Below, in pieces: positions 1 through 10,300 of a stretch of 12,023 bases of DNA (within the stretch, counting starts at the first letter, position 1; each line of letters opens with the position of its first letter). Position numbers and translations under genes: made by a program. Origin of the DNA: DATNNN01 sp035601815 (GTDB lineage: Bacteria > Pseudomonadota > Alphaproteobacteria > Rhizobiales > Xanthobacteraceae); contig DATNNN010000167.1 in the NCBI GenBank assembly GCA_035601815.1, forward strand, positions 1 through 12,023, read 5' to 3'. The notes under the pieces are model-generated. The model was not told the DNA's origin. It made no database searches and saw nothing but the letters and a program-made list of their open reading frames with translations.

Positions 1-1508
<1,508 letters not shown>

Positions 1509-1554
1509 GATGCGTTTCCTCTTTGCCGCAATTTATTTGGCTGGCCGATGGACA

Positions 1555-1583
1555 AGATTGTCGCGACGACCCTCGCAGGGCAA
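1555..1583 (-). promoter_or_regulatory. Possible promoter for the FadB-like gene
   Basis: Reading the minus strand, TTGCCC (1583-1578) and CAATCT (1560-1555) are separated by 17 bases. This would start transcription near 1548, about 40 bases before the GTG start. The match to the sigma-70 consensus is partial and promoters in G+C-rich alphaproteobacteria are hard to read by eye, so this is a weak call. The palindrome at 1603-1621 would then be centred about 64 bases upstream of the start site, a position that suits an activator. Confidence 0.25.
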
Positions 1584-1602
1584 GCGTTGGCCGATCGAAC
1601 AG

Positions 1603-1621
1603 CATTTCGCAGAGCGGAATG
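1603..1621. promoter_or_regulatory. Candidate IclR-type operator: 19-bp inverted repeat in the divergent region
   Basis: The sequence CATTTCGC-AGA-GCGGAATG is an 8-3-8 inverted repeat with one mismatched pair. Its arms resemble the TTCCGC/GCGGAA-type half-sites I associate with IclR-family operators. It lies between the divergent fad-like gene and the regulator gene, where such proteins commonly bind to control both themselves and the neighbouring operon. The symmetry is seen directly; binding by the adjacent regulator is inferred. Confidence 0.5.
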
Positions 1622-1633
1622 ACGTTCTGCAGA

Positions 1634-1662
1634 TTGACCGAAACGCTAGGAAGTGGTGCCAT
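1634..1662 (+). promoter_or_regulatory. Possible promoter for the IclR-family regulator
   Basis: TTGACC (1634-1639) is followed after 17 bases by TGCCAT (1657-1662). The -35 hexamer is a good match and the -10 is poor (three of six). Transcription would begin near 1669, downstream of the GTG at 1653 and upstream of the GTG at 1698, which supports the later start codon. The inverted repeat at 1603-1621 would be centred near -57. Confidence 0.3.
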
Positions 1663-1697
1663 TGCTGTCAATCGCCGGGGAGCGAGGCAGAGTCATC

Positions 1698-2525
1698 GTG
1701 GTCGCGGCTTACGAACGGCCGAGCGAAACGCGCGTTCGCGCAGGCAACGCGCGCACGCGCATTCACGACCGCAAGTTCGTGAACTCGCTCGCGCGCGGCC
1801 TCGATATTTTGACAGCGTTCACGCCCGCCGAGGGCCTGCTCGGCAATCAGGAGATCGCCGCCCGCGCCGGCCTGCCGAAGGCCACCGTCTCCCGCCTGAC
1901 CTACACGCTCACCAAACTCGGCTATCTCACCCACATCGAGCGGCTGGAAAAGTATCAGCTCGCCCCCGCCGCGCTCTCCCTCGGCTATACCGCGCTCGCC
2001 AACATGCGCATCCGCCAAATCGCGCGGCCGCACATGCAGGAGCTCGCGAACTATTCCGGCGCGTCGGTGGCGCTCGGCAGCAGGGACCGCACCAACATCG
2101 TCTACGTCGAGCATTGCCGCAGCGAGCAGGCGGTGATGTTGCGGCTCGACCTCGGCGCACGCATTCCCATGGCGACCACCGCCATCGGGCGGGCCTTGCT
2201 TGCGGTGATGCCGGAGACCGAGCGGCGCTGGATCATGAGTCATATCGCGCGCCGCGAAGGTGACCGCTGGCCCAAGGTGCGCGCTGGCATCGAACGGGCG
2301 AACAAGGACTTCGCCGCGCGCGGCTTCACGCTTTCGATCGGCGATTGGCAGCCGGACGTGTTTGCCGTCGGCGTGCCGCTCATTCCGGCCGACGGATCGA
2401 GCGCGATCGCCTTCAATTGCGGCGCGCCGGCTTTTCAGTTGACGCGCGAACGGCTCGAGAAGGACATCGGTCCGCGCCTGGTGAATATGGTGCGCAACGT
2501 GGAGGCTACCCTAAACGGCCAATAG
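1698..2525 (+). CDS. IclR-family transcriptional regulator
   Basis: This is a DNA-binding regulator of about 275 residues, the usual IclR size. The N-terminal winged helix-turn-helix runs from about residue 26 (KFVNSLARGLDIL) to 90, with the helix-turn-helix in NQEIAARAGLPKATVSRL at about 50-68. An IclR effector-binding domain follows to the C-terminus, with the family segments MATTAIGRALLAVMP and GDWQPDVFAVGVPLI. A longer reading is possible from a GTG at 1653 (290 residues). I prefer GTG 1698 because GGGGAG and GAGG lie at 1677-1687 and a possible promoter overlaps 1653. The gene diverges from the FadB-like gene, with a palindrome between them, and is followed in the same direction by the liv operon. 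It probably controls one or both in response to the transported acid or a catabolite of it. IclR proteins act as repressors or activators; which applies here is not visible. Confidence 0.93.
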   Translation: MVAAYERPSETRVRAGNARTRIHDRKFVNSLARGLDILTAFTPAEGLLGNQEIAARAGLPKATVSRLTYTLTKLGYLTHIERLEKYQLAPAALSLGYTALANMRIRQIARPHMQELANYSGASVALGSRDRTNIVYVEHCRSEQAVMLRLDLGARIPMATTAIGRALLAVMPETERRWIMSHIARREGDRWPKVRAGIERANKDFAARGFTLSIGDWQPDVFAVGVPLIPADGSSAIAFNCGAPAFQLTRERLEKDIGPRLVNMVRNVEATLNGQ

Positions 2526-2562
2526 AGCCGGCGAGGGAAGACGCAAAGGGGGAGTTGTCGTC

Positions 2563-2646
2563 ATGCGAAGCACAACAAGCAGGAGCGATTGCCGCGACCT
2601 CGCTGCTCGGCTGGTCTCGGCGGACGATTCGAAGTCTCCGCGGTAG
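2563..2646 (+). CDS. Possible 27-aa leader peptide (or amber-interrupted N-terminal extension) upstream of livG
   Basis: ATG at 2563 is preceded 8 bases upstream by GGGGGAG (2548-2554), one of the best ribosome binding sites in the window. The frame runs 27 codons (starting MRSTTSRSDCRD, ending DDSKSPR) to TAG at 2644-2646. The livG ATG at 2653 is only 6 bases further and in the same frame. livG itself has only a poorly spaced AGGCGGGA directly against its ATG. Ribosomes ending on the leader could therefore re-initiate on livG. Alternatively, livG once began at 2563 and an amber codon now splits off a non-conserved N-terminus. The peptide is hydrophilic, with no membrane segment or recognisable domain and no run of codons for a branched-chain amino acid, so classical attenuation is not supported. 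Translation is inferred only from the ribosome binding site and position. Confidence 0.4.
   Translation: MRSTTSRSDCRDLAARLVSADDSKSPR
2620..2641. promoter_or_regulatory. Imperfect palindrome just upstream of livG (operator or mRNA hairpin)
   Basis: Arms GCGGA (2620-2624) and TCCGC (2637-2641) flank a central TTCGAA (2628-2633), giving 16 symmetric positions of 22. As DNA it could be an operator; as RNA the arms could pair next to the livG start region. It lies within the last codons of the 27-codon leader frame, so a ribosome on the leader would open it. Its arms point the opposite way from those of the 1603-1621 repeat, so it is not an obvious second copy of that site. Confidence 0.3.
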
Positions 2647-2652
2647 GCGGGA

Positions 2653-3476
2653 ATGGCTTCTTCCGGGTCGCTCGAGCTGCCCGCCCGGCGCGCTCCACCC
2701 GCGCGCGCCGGCGACGTATTGCTCGAGGTGCGCGATATCGGAGTTCGGTTCGGCGGGATCGTCGCCCTCGACGGGGTCTCGTTCGATCTGGCGGAGGGAC
2801 AGATCCTCGGGCTGATCGGGCCGAACGGCGCCGGCAAGACCACCCTCTTCAACTGCCTGAGTCGGATCTATACCCCCGGCCACGGCGACATACGCTTCCG
2901 CGGCGCGAGCATCCTCGCAGCGCCAGCGCACCGCATCGCCGCGCTCGGCATCTCCCGCACGTTTCAGAACCTTGCGCTGTTCCGGCGGATGTCGGTGCTC
3001 GACAACATTCGTGTCGGCGGACATACCGTCAGCCGCAGCGACTATCTCAGCGACGCGCTGCATCTCCCCTGGTCGCGCCGGGAGGAGAAGGCGCTCGAAG
3101 AGGCCGCCGCGGAGCTCATCGATTACCTCGGCCTGCGTTCGGTGGCGCAGTGGCTGGTCGCCGACCTTTCCATCGGCACGCAAAAGCGGGTCGAGCTCGC
3201 GCGCGCGCTCATGGTGCGGCCGCAACTTCTCCTGCTCGACGAGCCGGCCAGCGGCTTGGCGCACGGCGAGGTGGCGGAGCTCGGCGCGCTGATCCGCCAA
3301 ATCCGCGACGAGCGCGGCGTCACCGTTCTGCTGGTCGAGCACCACATGAGCCTCGTCATGTCCATTTCCGACAAGGTCGTGGCGCTCGATTTCGGCCGCA
3401 AGATCGCCGAAGGCTCGCCCGAGGCGGTGAAGAACAATCCCGACGTCATTCGCGCCTACCTTGGGGAGGTCGACGA

Positions 3477-3480
<4 letters not shown>
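2653..3480 (+). CDS. livG: Branched-chain amino acid / carboxylate ABC transporter, ATP-binding protein LivG
   Basis: This is one of the two ATPases powering a Liv-type importer on the inner face of the membrane. It has 275 residues: Walker A GPNGAGKT (56-63), Q-loop in SRTFQNLALF (Gln105), an ABC signature LSIGTQKRVE (172-181), Walker B LLLLDEP (192-198) and the switch histidine in LLVEHHM (230). The C-terminal AYLGE tail is typical of LivG. The signature reads LSIGT rather than LSGGQ, so the second Gly and the Gln are replaced. The ~20 residues before DVLLEVRDIGVRFGG are Ala/Arg/Pro-rich and probably not conserved. ATG 2653 is kept as start although its ribosome binding site is poorly spaced; the leader frame ending 6 bases upstream may supply ribosomes. 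The stop overlaps the livF start by 4 bases (ATGA). It is the first gene of the five-gene transport operon, 127 bases after the IclR gene. Confidence 0.95.
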
Positions 3481-4193
<713 letters not shown>

Positions 4194-4202
4194 GGAGCGG
4201 AA

Positions 4203-5081
4203 ATGGAGTTGTTCCTGCACCAGTTTCTCGCCGGGCTCGCGACCGGCGGCATCTACGCGCTCATGGCGCTCGCCATCGTCATGATCTACCAGGCGATCGA
4301 CTCGCTCAATTTCGCCCAGGGCGAGATGGCGATGTTTTCCACCTTCATCGCCTGGCAACTGCTGCAATGGCAGCTTCCTTTCTGGGCGGCGTTCTTCCTC
4401 ACGATCGCCATCGCCTTCGTCGGCGGCTTCGTCATCGAGCGCGTCGTCTTCAAGCCGCTGCGCCACGCGCACCAACTTGCCCACATCGTGGTGTTCATCG
4501 CGCTCTTCGCCATCATCAACTCGATGGCGGGCTTCCTCTGGGACTTCTCCATCAAGAGCTTCCCGAGCCCCTTCGGCTCGCACCCGCTGTTCGGCCAGCG
4601 GCTGATCAGCGCCCATGACGCCGGCATGATCGGCGTCACGCTGATCATTCTGGCGCTGCTCTATGGCTTCTTCCGCTACACCCGCGTGGGGTTGTCGATG
4701 CGCGCGGCTGCCGCGAACCCCGAGTCGGCGCGGCTCGTGGGTGTACGCGTCGGCCGCATGGTGGCGCTCGGCTGGGGGATGGCGGCGGCGATCGGCTCGG
4801 TCGCCGGCATGATGATCGCGCCGGTGGTCTTCCTCGAGCCGAACATGATGAACAGCATCCTGCTCTATGGCTTTGCCGGCGCCGTGGTCGGCGGGCTGAC
4901 GAGCCCGGGTGGCGCCGTGATCGGCGGCTTCGCGGTGGGCGTCATCGAGAATCTGGCCGGGACGTTCGTTCCCTATGTCGGGCGCGAGCTCAAGCTGTCG
5001 ATCGCGCTCGTTCTGATCGTCGCGGTGCTGACGGTGAAGCCGAGCGGCCTGTTCGGCGAACGCATCGTAAATCGGGTGTAG
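4203..5081 (+). CDS. livH: Branched-chain amino acid / carboxylate ABC transporter, permease LivH
   Basis: This is an integral inner-membrane permease of 292 residues that pairs with LivM to form the translocation path. It is hydrophobic throughout, with about eight membrane segments. Family hallmarks are GLATGGIYALMALAIVMIYQ (11-30), NFAQGEMAM (36-44), the cytoplasmic ATPase-coupling loop TRVGLSMRAAAANPESARLV (160-179), GGLTSPGGAVIGGF (230-243) and the C-terminal LTVKPSGLFGE (276-286). The ATG at 4203 has GAGGAG at 4192-4197, five bases upstream, partly overlapping the livF stop, which suggests translational coupling. Substrate specificity resides mainly in the binding protein, so the Liv name describes the family and not a proven substrate. 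Confidence 0.95.
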   Translation: MELFLHQFLAGLATGGIYALMALAIVMIYQAIDSLNFAQGEMAMFSTFIAWQLLQWQLPFWAAFFLTIAIAFVGGFVIERVVFKPLRHAHQLAHIVVFIALFAIINSMAGFLWDFSIKSFPSPFGSHPLFGQRLISAHDAGMIGVTLIILALLYGFFRYTRVGLSMRAAAANPESARLVGVRVGRMVALGWGMAAAIGSVAGMMIAPVVFLEPNMMNSILLYGFAGAVVGGLTSPGGAVIGGFAVGVIENLAGTFVPYVGRELKLSIALVLIVAVLTVKPSGLFGERIVNRV

Positions 5082-5084
5082 GTG

Positions 5085-6101
5085 ATGAATACGCGGCCGT
5101 TCTGGATCAGCCTTGTCGCCGCGGTCGGCGCCGCCGTGGTCATGGTGCTGCCGCGCCGCCGCCTCGCGGCGCTTATCCTGGTGATCGCCGCTGCGTCGAT
5201 TCTGCCGTTCACGGTGAAGAACTTCTTCGTGTTCCAGATGACGCTGGTCATGGTCTACACGGTGGCCATCCTCGGCCTCAATATCCTCACCGGCTTCAAC
5301 GGGCAGTTCTCGCTCGGTCACAGCGCCTTCTACGCGGTGGGCGCCTACACCGCGGCGGTGCTCATGGAGCACGGAGGAGTTGCGTACTACTGGACGCTGC
5401 CGGTGGCCGGAATCGTTTGCTTCGCGTCGGGCTTTCTGTTCGGTTTGCCCGCGCTCCGTCTCGAGGGAATCTACTTAGCGCTTGCAACTTTCGCGTTAGC
5501 GACCGCGACGCCGCAGATCTTGAAATCGACGCCGCTCGAGCACTGGACCGGCGGCGTGCAGGGCATCATACTGAACAAACCAGATGCACCGTTCGGTCTG
5601 CCGCTCAACCCGGACCAGTGGCTCTATTTCTTCACGCTTGCGGTGGCACTCCTGATGTTCATCGGCGCCTATAACCTCGTGAATAGCCGCAGTGGTCGCG
5701 CCATGATGGCGATCCGCGACAACCCCATTGCCGCGCGCTCGATGGGCATTCCGGTGGAGCTCTACAAGTCGCTGACTTTCGGCATGAGCGCGCTCTATAC
5801 CGGCGTCGCCGGTGCGCTGGGCGCGCTCGCCATCCAGTTCGTGGCGCCGGACTCTTTCACCTTCCTGCTCTCGATCGCGCTCTTCGTCGGGCTCGTCGTT
5901 GGCGGCGTCGGCTCGATCGCCGGCACGTTCTTCGGTGGCCTGTTCATTCTCTTCGTACCGAATATCGCCGAGCAAGTATCCAAGGGCTTGGCCGGCGCGG
6001 TTTTCGGCATCATTTTGATTTTGGTCATTTACCTGATGCCGTCGGGCCTCGGCGGGACGATCCGCCTTTGGCTCTACCGGCTCCTGCAAGGAACTCGCTG
6101 A
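5085..6101 (+). CDS. livM: Branched-chain amino acid / carboxylate ABC transporter, permease LivM
   Basis: This is the second inner-membrane permease, 338 residues with about 9-10 membrane segments. It carries the LivM signature LNILTGFNGQFSLGHSAFYA (65-84), the loop SRSGRAMMAIRDNPIAARSM (201-220) that contacts the ATPases, and GGVGSIAGTFFGGLF (273-287). It begins directly after the livH stop codon (TAG 5079-5081). Either GTG 5082 or ATG 5085 could be used; I chose ATG. The ribosome binding site is poor, so it is probably coupled to livH translation. Two TTA leucine codons (5475-5477 and 5496-5498) sit eight codons apart in the membrane segment after LEGIY; this codon is unusual in DNA of this composition. 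The substrate-binding protein gene follows after 20 bases. Confidence 0.95.
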   Translation: MNTRPFWISLVAAVGAAVVMVLPRRRLAALILVIAAASILPFTVKNFFVFQMTLVMVYTVAILGLNILTGFNGQFSLGHSAFYAVGAYTAAVLMEHGGVAYYWTLPVAGIVCFASGFLFGLPALRLEGIYLALATFALATATPQILKSTPLEHWTGGVQGIILNKPDAPFGLPLNPDQWLYFFTLAVALLMFIGAYNLVNSRSGRAMMAIRDNPIAARSMGIPVELYKSLTFGMSALYTGVAGALGALAIQFVAPDSFTFLLSIALFVGLVVGGVGSIAGTFFGGLFILFVPNIAEQVSKGLAGAVFGIILILVIYLMPSGLGGTIRLWLYRLLQGTR

Positions 6102-6121
6102 AGACAACTGGAGGATAGTCC

Positions 6122-7348
6122 ATGACCCGCTCCGCTCCCCGCCTGCTGCCGTTGGCGATGCTCGGTCTCGTCGTCGCTTGGGCCGGCCCGGCGCTGGCGC
6201 AGAAGAAGTATGATACCGGCGCGAGCGACACGGAGATCAAGATCGGACATATCGGTCCCTACAGCGGGCCGGCCTCAGCCTACGGCACCATCGGCAAGAC
6301 GATCGCCGCATACTTCAACAAGGTGAACGCCGAGGGCGGGATCAACGGCCGCAAGATCAATTTCATCACCTACGACGACGGCTACAGCCCGCCCAAGACC
6401 GTCGAGCAGGCGAGGAAGCTCGTCGAGAGCGACGAGGTGCTGCTCATCTTCAACAGTCTCGGCACCGCGCACAACGCCTCGATCGCACGCTACATGAACA
6501 GCAAGAAGGTGCCGCAGCTTTTCGTCGCCACGGGTGCGACGCGGTTCGGCGATGCGGCGAACTTTCCTTGGACCATGGGCTGGCAGCCCAACTACCAGAG
6601 CGAAGGCCGCGTCTACGCCAAGTACGTCCTGCAGAACCATCCCAACGGCAAGATCGGCATCCTCTATCAGAACGACGACTACGGTAAGGACTACCTAAAG
6701 GGACTCAAGGACGCGATCGGCGACAAGATCAAGATCGTCGCCGAGCTGCCCTACGAGGCGACCGATCCCACCATCGACTCCCAGATCGTCAGTCTGAGAG
6801 CCTCCGGCGCCGATATCTTCTTCAACGTCACGACGCCGAAATTCGCCGCCCAGGCCATCCGCAAGGCCGCGGAAATCGGCTGGAAGCCCGTGCATCTCCT
6901 GAACAGCGTTTCGGCATCGATCGGCTCGGTACTGAAGCCGGCGGGCCTGGAGAATGCGAAAGGCGTACTCACCACGTCCTATTTAAAGGACCCCACGGAT
7001 CCCACCTGGAAGGATGATCCGGCCGCCAAGGCGTGGGCTGAGTTCATGCAGAAATACTATCCGGACGGCGACCGTACCAGCGCTTTCACGGTCTACGGGT
7101 ATCTCGTGGCGCAAACGCTGGAATATGTGTTGAAGCAGTGCGGTAACGAACTCACCCGCGAAAACGTGATGAAGCACGCTACGAACCTGAAAAACGTCGA
7201 GCTCGGCATGCTGCTTCCCGGCATTAAGCTGAATACCGGCCCGAAGGACTACTTCCCGCTCGAGCAGCTACAGATGGCCCGCTTCAACGGAGAGAACTTC
7301 GAGGTGTTCGGCCCGATTCTGGCGGGCGATATCGGCGGCGGAAGCTGA
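6122..7348 (+). CDS. ABC transporter periplasmic substrate-binding protein (LivK / Peripla_BP_6 type)
   Basis: This periplasmic receptor captures the solute and delivers it to LivHM. It has 408 residues. The first ~26 form a signal peptide: arginines at 3 and 7, a hydrophobic core, and a likely cleavage site PALA|QKKYD. There is no lipobox cysteine, so it should be soluble rather than a lipoprotein. The body is a type I binding protein: IKIGHIGPYSGPASAYGTIG, NAEGGINGRKINFITYDDGY, KTVEQARKLVESDEV, ATGATRF, NFPWTMGWQPNYQSEGR and LYQNDDYGKDYLKGLK. GGAGGA at 6110-6115 lies six bases before the ATG, one of the best sites in the operon. It is the last gene of the operon, unlike the E. coli liv locus, where the binding protein comes first. 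Related proteins in alphaproteobacteria bind branched-chain amino acids, aromatic acids, urea or other carboxylates, so the ligand here is open. A single cysteine lies near the C-terminus. Confidence 0.94.
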   Translation: MTRSAPRLLPLAMLGLVVAWAGPALAQKKYDTGASDTEIKIGHIGPYSGPASAYGTIGKTIAAYFNKVNAEGGINGRKINFITYDDGYSPPKTVEQARKLVESDEVLLIFNSLGTAHNASIARYMNSKKVPQLFVATGATRFGDAANFPWTMGWQPNYQSEGRVYAKYVLQNHPNGKIGILYQNDDYGKDYLKGLKDAIGDKIKIVAELPYEATDPTIDSQIVSLRASGADIFFNVTTPKFAAQAIRKAAEIGWKPVHLLNSVSASIGSVLKPAGLENAKGVLTTSYLKDPTDPTWKDDPAAKAWAEFMQKYYPDGDRTSAFTVYGYLVAQTLEYVLKQCGNELTRENVMKHATNLKNVELGMLLPGIKLNTGPKDYFPLEQLQMARFNGENFEVFGPILAGDIGGGS

Positions 7349-7357
7349 TCGCGATCA
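7346..7357. repeat. Perfect 12-bp palindrome formed by the two convergent stop codons
   Basis: TGATCGCGATCA is its own reverse complement. Its first three bases are the TGA stop of the substrate-binding protein gene, and its last three are the TGA stop of the minus-strand RND gene. Only 6 bases separate the two coding regions. It has no loop and no T-run, so by itself it is not a conventional terminator. Confidence 0.6.
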
Positions 7358-10300
7358 ACGCGCCCTGAGCGGCGCGGCGGTCTTGCCGGTGACGCGCCGC
7401 TCGCTCCAGCGGCGATGGAGCTTGTCGAGCAGGAGATAGATCACCGGCGTGGTGTAGAGCGTCAGCACCTGCGACACGATGAGGCCGCCGATGATGGTTA
7501 TGCCCAGCGGCCGGCGCAGCTCCGAGCCCGGACCGGTGGCCAGCACGAACGGCACGGCGCCGAGCAGCGCCGCCATGGTGGTCATCAGGATCGGACGGAA
7601 GCGAGCGAGGCTCGCCTCGAAGATCGCCTTCTCCGGCGTGAGCCCGCGCTGGCGCTCGCCCTCGAGCGCGAAATCGACGAGCATGATGCCGTTTTTCTTC
7701 ACGATGCCGATCAGCAGAATGATGCCGATGAACGCGATCACCGTGAGCTCGCTGCCGCTTAGTTGAAGGGCGAGCAGCGCGCCAAGCCCCGCCGCCGGCA
7801 AGGTCGAGATGATGGTCAGCGGGTGGGCGAGGCTTTCGTAAAGCACGCCGAGGACGATGTAGACCGCAAGCAGCGCCGCCAGGATAAGCAGCGGCTGCGC
7901 GCTCGCCGTCTGGGCGAAGGCGCGCACGTCGCCGGCGAACTCGGCGTGGATCACGTCGGGCATATGCAGGCCCGCGACCGCCCGCTCGATGCTGGCCTTG
8001 GCCGTCTCGAGCGGCATGTCGGGCCTGAGGCCGAAGGTGATGGTCACCGAGGGGAACTGGCCCTGGTGGTTCACGACGAGGGGCGCCAGCCCGCGCTCGA
8101 AGCGGGCGACCGCAGACAGCGGCACCTGCGTGCCGCCGCGGCCCGGCACGAAGATGCGGGTGAGATCGCCGGGGTCGCGCTGCAGCCGCGGGTCGACCTC
8201 GAGGATCACCCGGTACTGGTTGCGCTGGGTGTAGATGGTCGAAATCTGGCGCTGCGAGAAGGCGTTGTTGAGCGCCGCGTCGATGTCCTGCACGCGCACG
8301 CCGAGGCTCGCCGCCGCCTGGCGGTCGATCGACACGTTGAGCTGCAGCCCGCTCTGCTCGCGGTCAGTGGAAACGTCGACCAGATCGGGAACCTGCCGGA
8401 CGCGGTCGAGCACCTGCGGCAGCCAACGCTGCAATTCGTCGATATCGGGGCTCCATAGCGTGAACTGATACTGCGAGCTTCCTGCGCGGGCGCCCACACG
8501 CAGGTCCTGCGCGGGCACCATGAACAGGCGAATACCGGCCACCTGCTCGAGCTTGCGCCGCAAGCGGTCGACAACGCGGGCGGTGATAAGGCCCTCGCGC
8601 TCGGCAAGGGGCTTCAGGCTGATGAACAGCCGACCGCGGTTGACCGAGCCGGCGAACACCGATCCGCCCACCGACGATCCGACGCCGTCGACCGCCGGAT
8701 CGGCGAGCACGATCGCCGTCACCTGCTGCTGAAGGTCCACCATGGCCTTGAACGAGATGTCGGGCGAAGCCTGGGTCGATCCGAATATCAGCCCGGTGTC
8801 GTCCTGTGGGAAATAGCCTTTCGGAATCTTGACATAGAGTGCGACCGTGAGCGCGATGGTCCCCGCCATCACGATGAGCGTCAGCGCGCGGTAATGCAGC
8901 ACGACAGAAAGCGTGCGCCCATAGGCGGCGATCACGCGGCCGAGCAATCCCTCCATCATGCGGTCGAGCCAGGTCGCCGTCTTGCTCGGTGCCGCGCGCA
9001 CGAAATGCGCGCAGATCATCGGCGTCACTGACAGCGACACCAGCGTGGAAATGGCGATGGCGAAGGCAAGCGTGACCGAGAACTCGCGGAACAGCCGCCC
9101 GATAATGCCACCCATGAACAGGAGCGGGATGAAAGCGGCGATCAGCGACACGCTGATGGCGATCACCGTGAAGCCGATCTGGCGAGCACCCTCGATTGCC
9201 GCCCGCATGGGCGTGTGACCCTTCTCCAGGTTGCGAAACATGTTCTCGATCATGACGATCGCGTCGTCGACGACGAATCCAACCGACACCGCGAGCGCCA
9301 TGAGCGACAGGTTGTCGATGGAGAAGCCAACCAGCCACATGGCGGCGCAGGTGCCGGCGAGCGACAGCGGCACCGTGACGCCGGCGGCGAGCGTGGCGGT
9401 GCCGCGCCGCAGGAAGGCGAACACCACCAGCATCACCAGGATAATGGTGACGCCGAGGATGAGCTGCATGTCGGCGACGCTGGCCCGGATCGTGGCGGTG
9501 CGGTCGGAGAGAATGGAGATGTCGATGCCGGCCGGAATCCAGCGCTGCAGCTCCGGCAACAGCGCCTTGATGCGGTCGACGGTCTCGATGACGTTGGCGT
9601 CGCCCTGCTTGGTGATGATGAGCAGCACCGCCGGCTGCCCATTGAACCAAGCCGCCGAGCGGCTGTTGCGGGTCGCCTCCTGAATGCTCGCGACGTCGCC
9701 GAGGCGGACCACGTCATCGCCGGTGGTCTTGACCACGATGGCGCTGTACTGCGCCGGCGTGCGCAGCTGCCGGTTGGTCTCGAGGACCTGCGACTGGCGC
9801 GGCCCCTCCAGCGCGCCGAGCGGGATCAGGCTGTTGGCGTTAGCGATGGCGAGGCGCACGTCCTCCAACGAGATGCCCGCCGCGGAAATGGCGCCGGGGT
9901 TGACGCGCACCCTGATCGACGGCTGCTCCGCGCCGCTCACCGTCACGTCGGCGACGCCGTCCACCTGCGAAATGCGTTGCGCAATGACCGTGTCGGCGGC
10001 GTCGTAGATGGCGCCCGGCGACAGGGTCCGCGAGGTCAGCGCGATGATGAGAACCGGCGACGCGGCAGGATTGACCTTACGGAAGTTGGGGAGCGACGGC
10101 AGGTCGCCGGGGAGGTCCGAGAGCGCCGCGTTCAGCGCCGCCTGCACGTCCCGCGCGGCGCGATCGATGCCGCGGCCGAGGTCGAACTGGACCGCGATGC
10201 TGGTCGTGCCGAGCGAGCTCGTCGAGGTGATCTCGGTGACGCCGGCGATCTCGCCGAGCCGGCGCTCCAGCGGCGCCGCCACGGTCGCCGCCATCACGGT

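Noticed and set aside
1653..1697. Earlier GTG start for the IclR regulator
   Set aside because: Its only upstream purine run is three bases away, and a possible promoter overlaps it. GTG 1698 has better-placed GGGGAG/GAGG.
2555..2577. TTGT...ACAA symmetry upstream of livG as an operator
   Set aside because: Only the outer four bases on each side pair; the interior is not symmetric.
2526..2652. A separate promoter or intrinsic terminator between iclR and livG
   Set aside because: No convincing -35/-10 pair and no hairpin with a T-run were seen, so I cannot say whether liv is transcribed from its own promoter or with iclR.
2589..3476. N-terminal extension of livF over livG, giving a 534-residue protein
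   Set aside because: The extension is out of frame with livG and Arg/Pro-rich. livF has its own strong ribosome binding site and an ATGA start at 3477.
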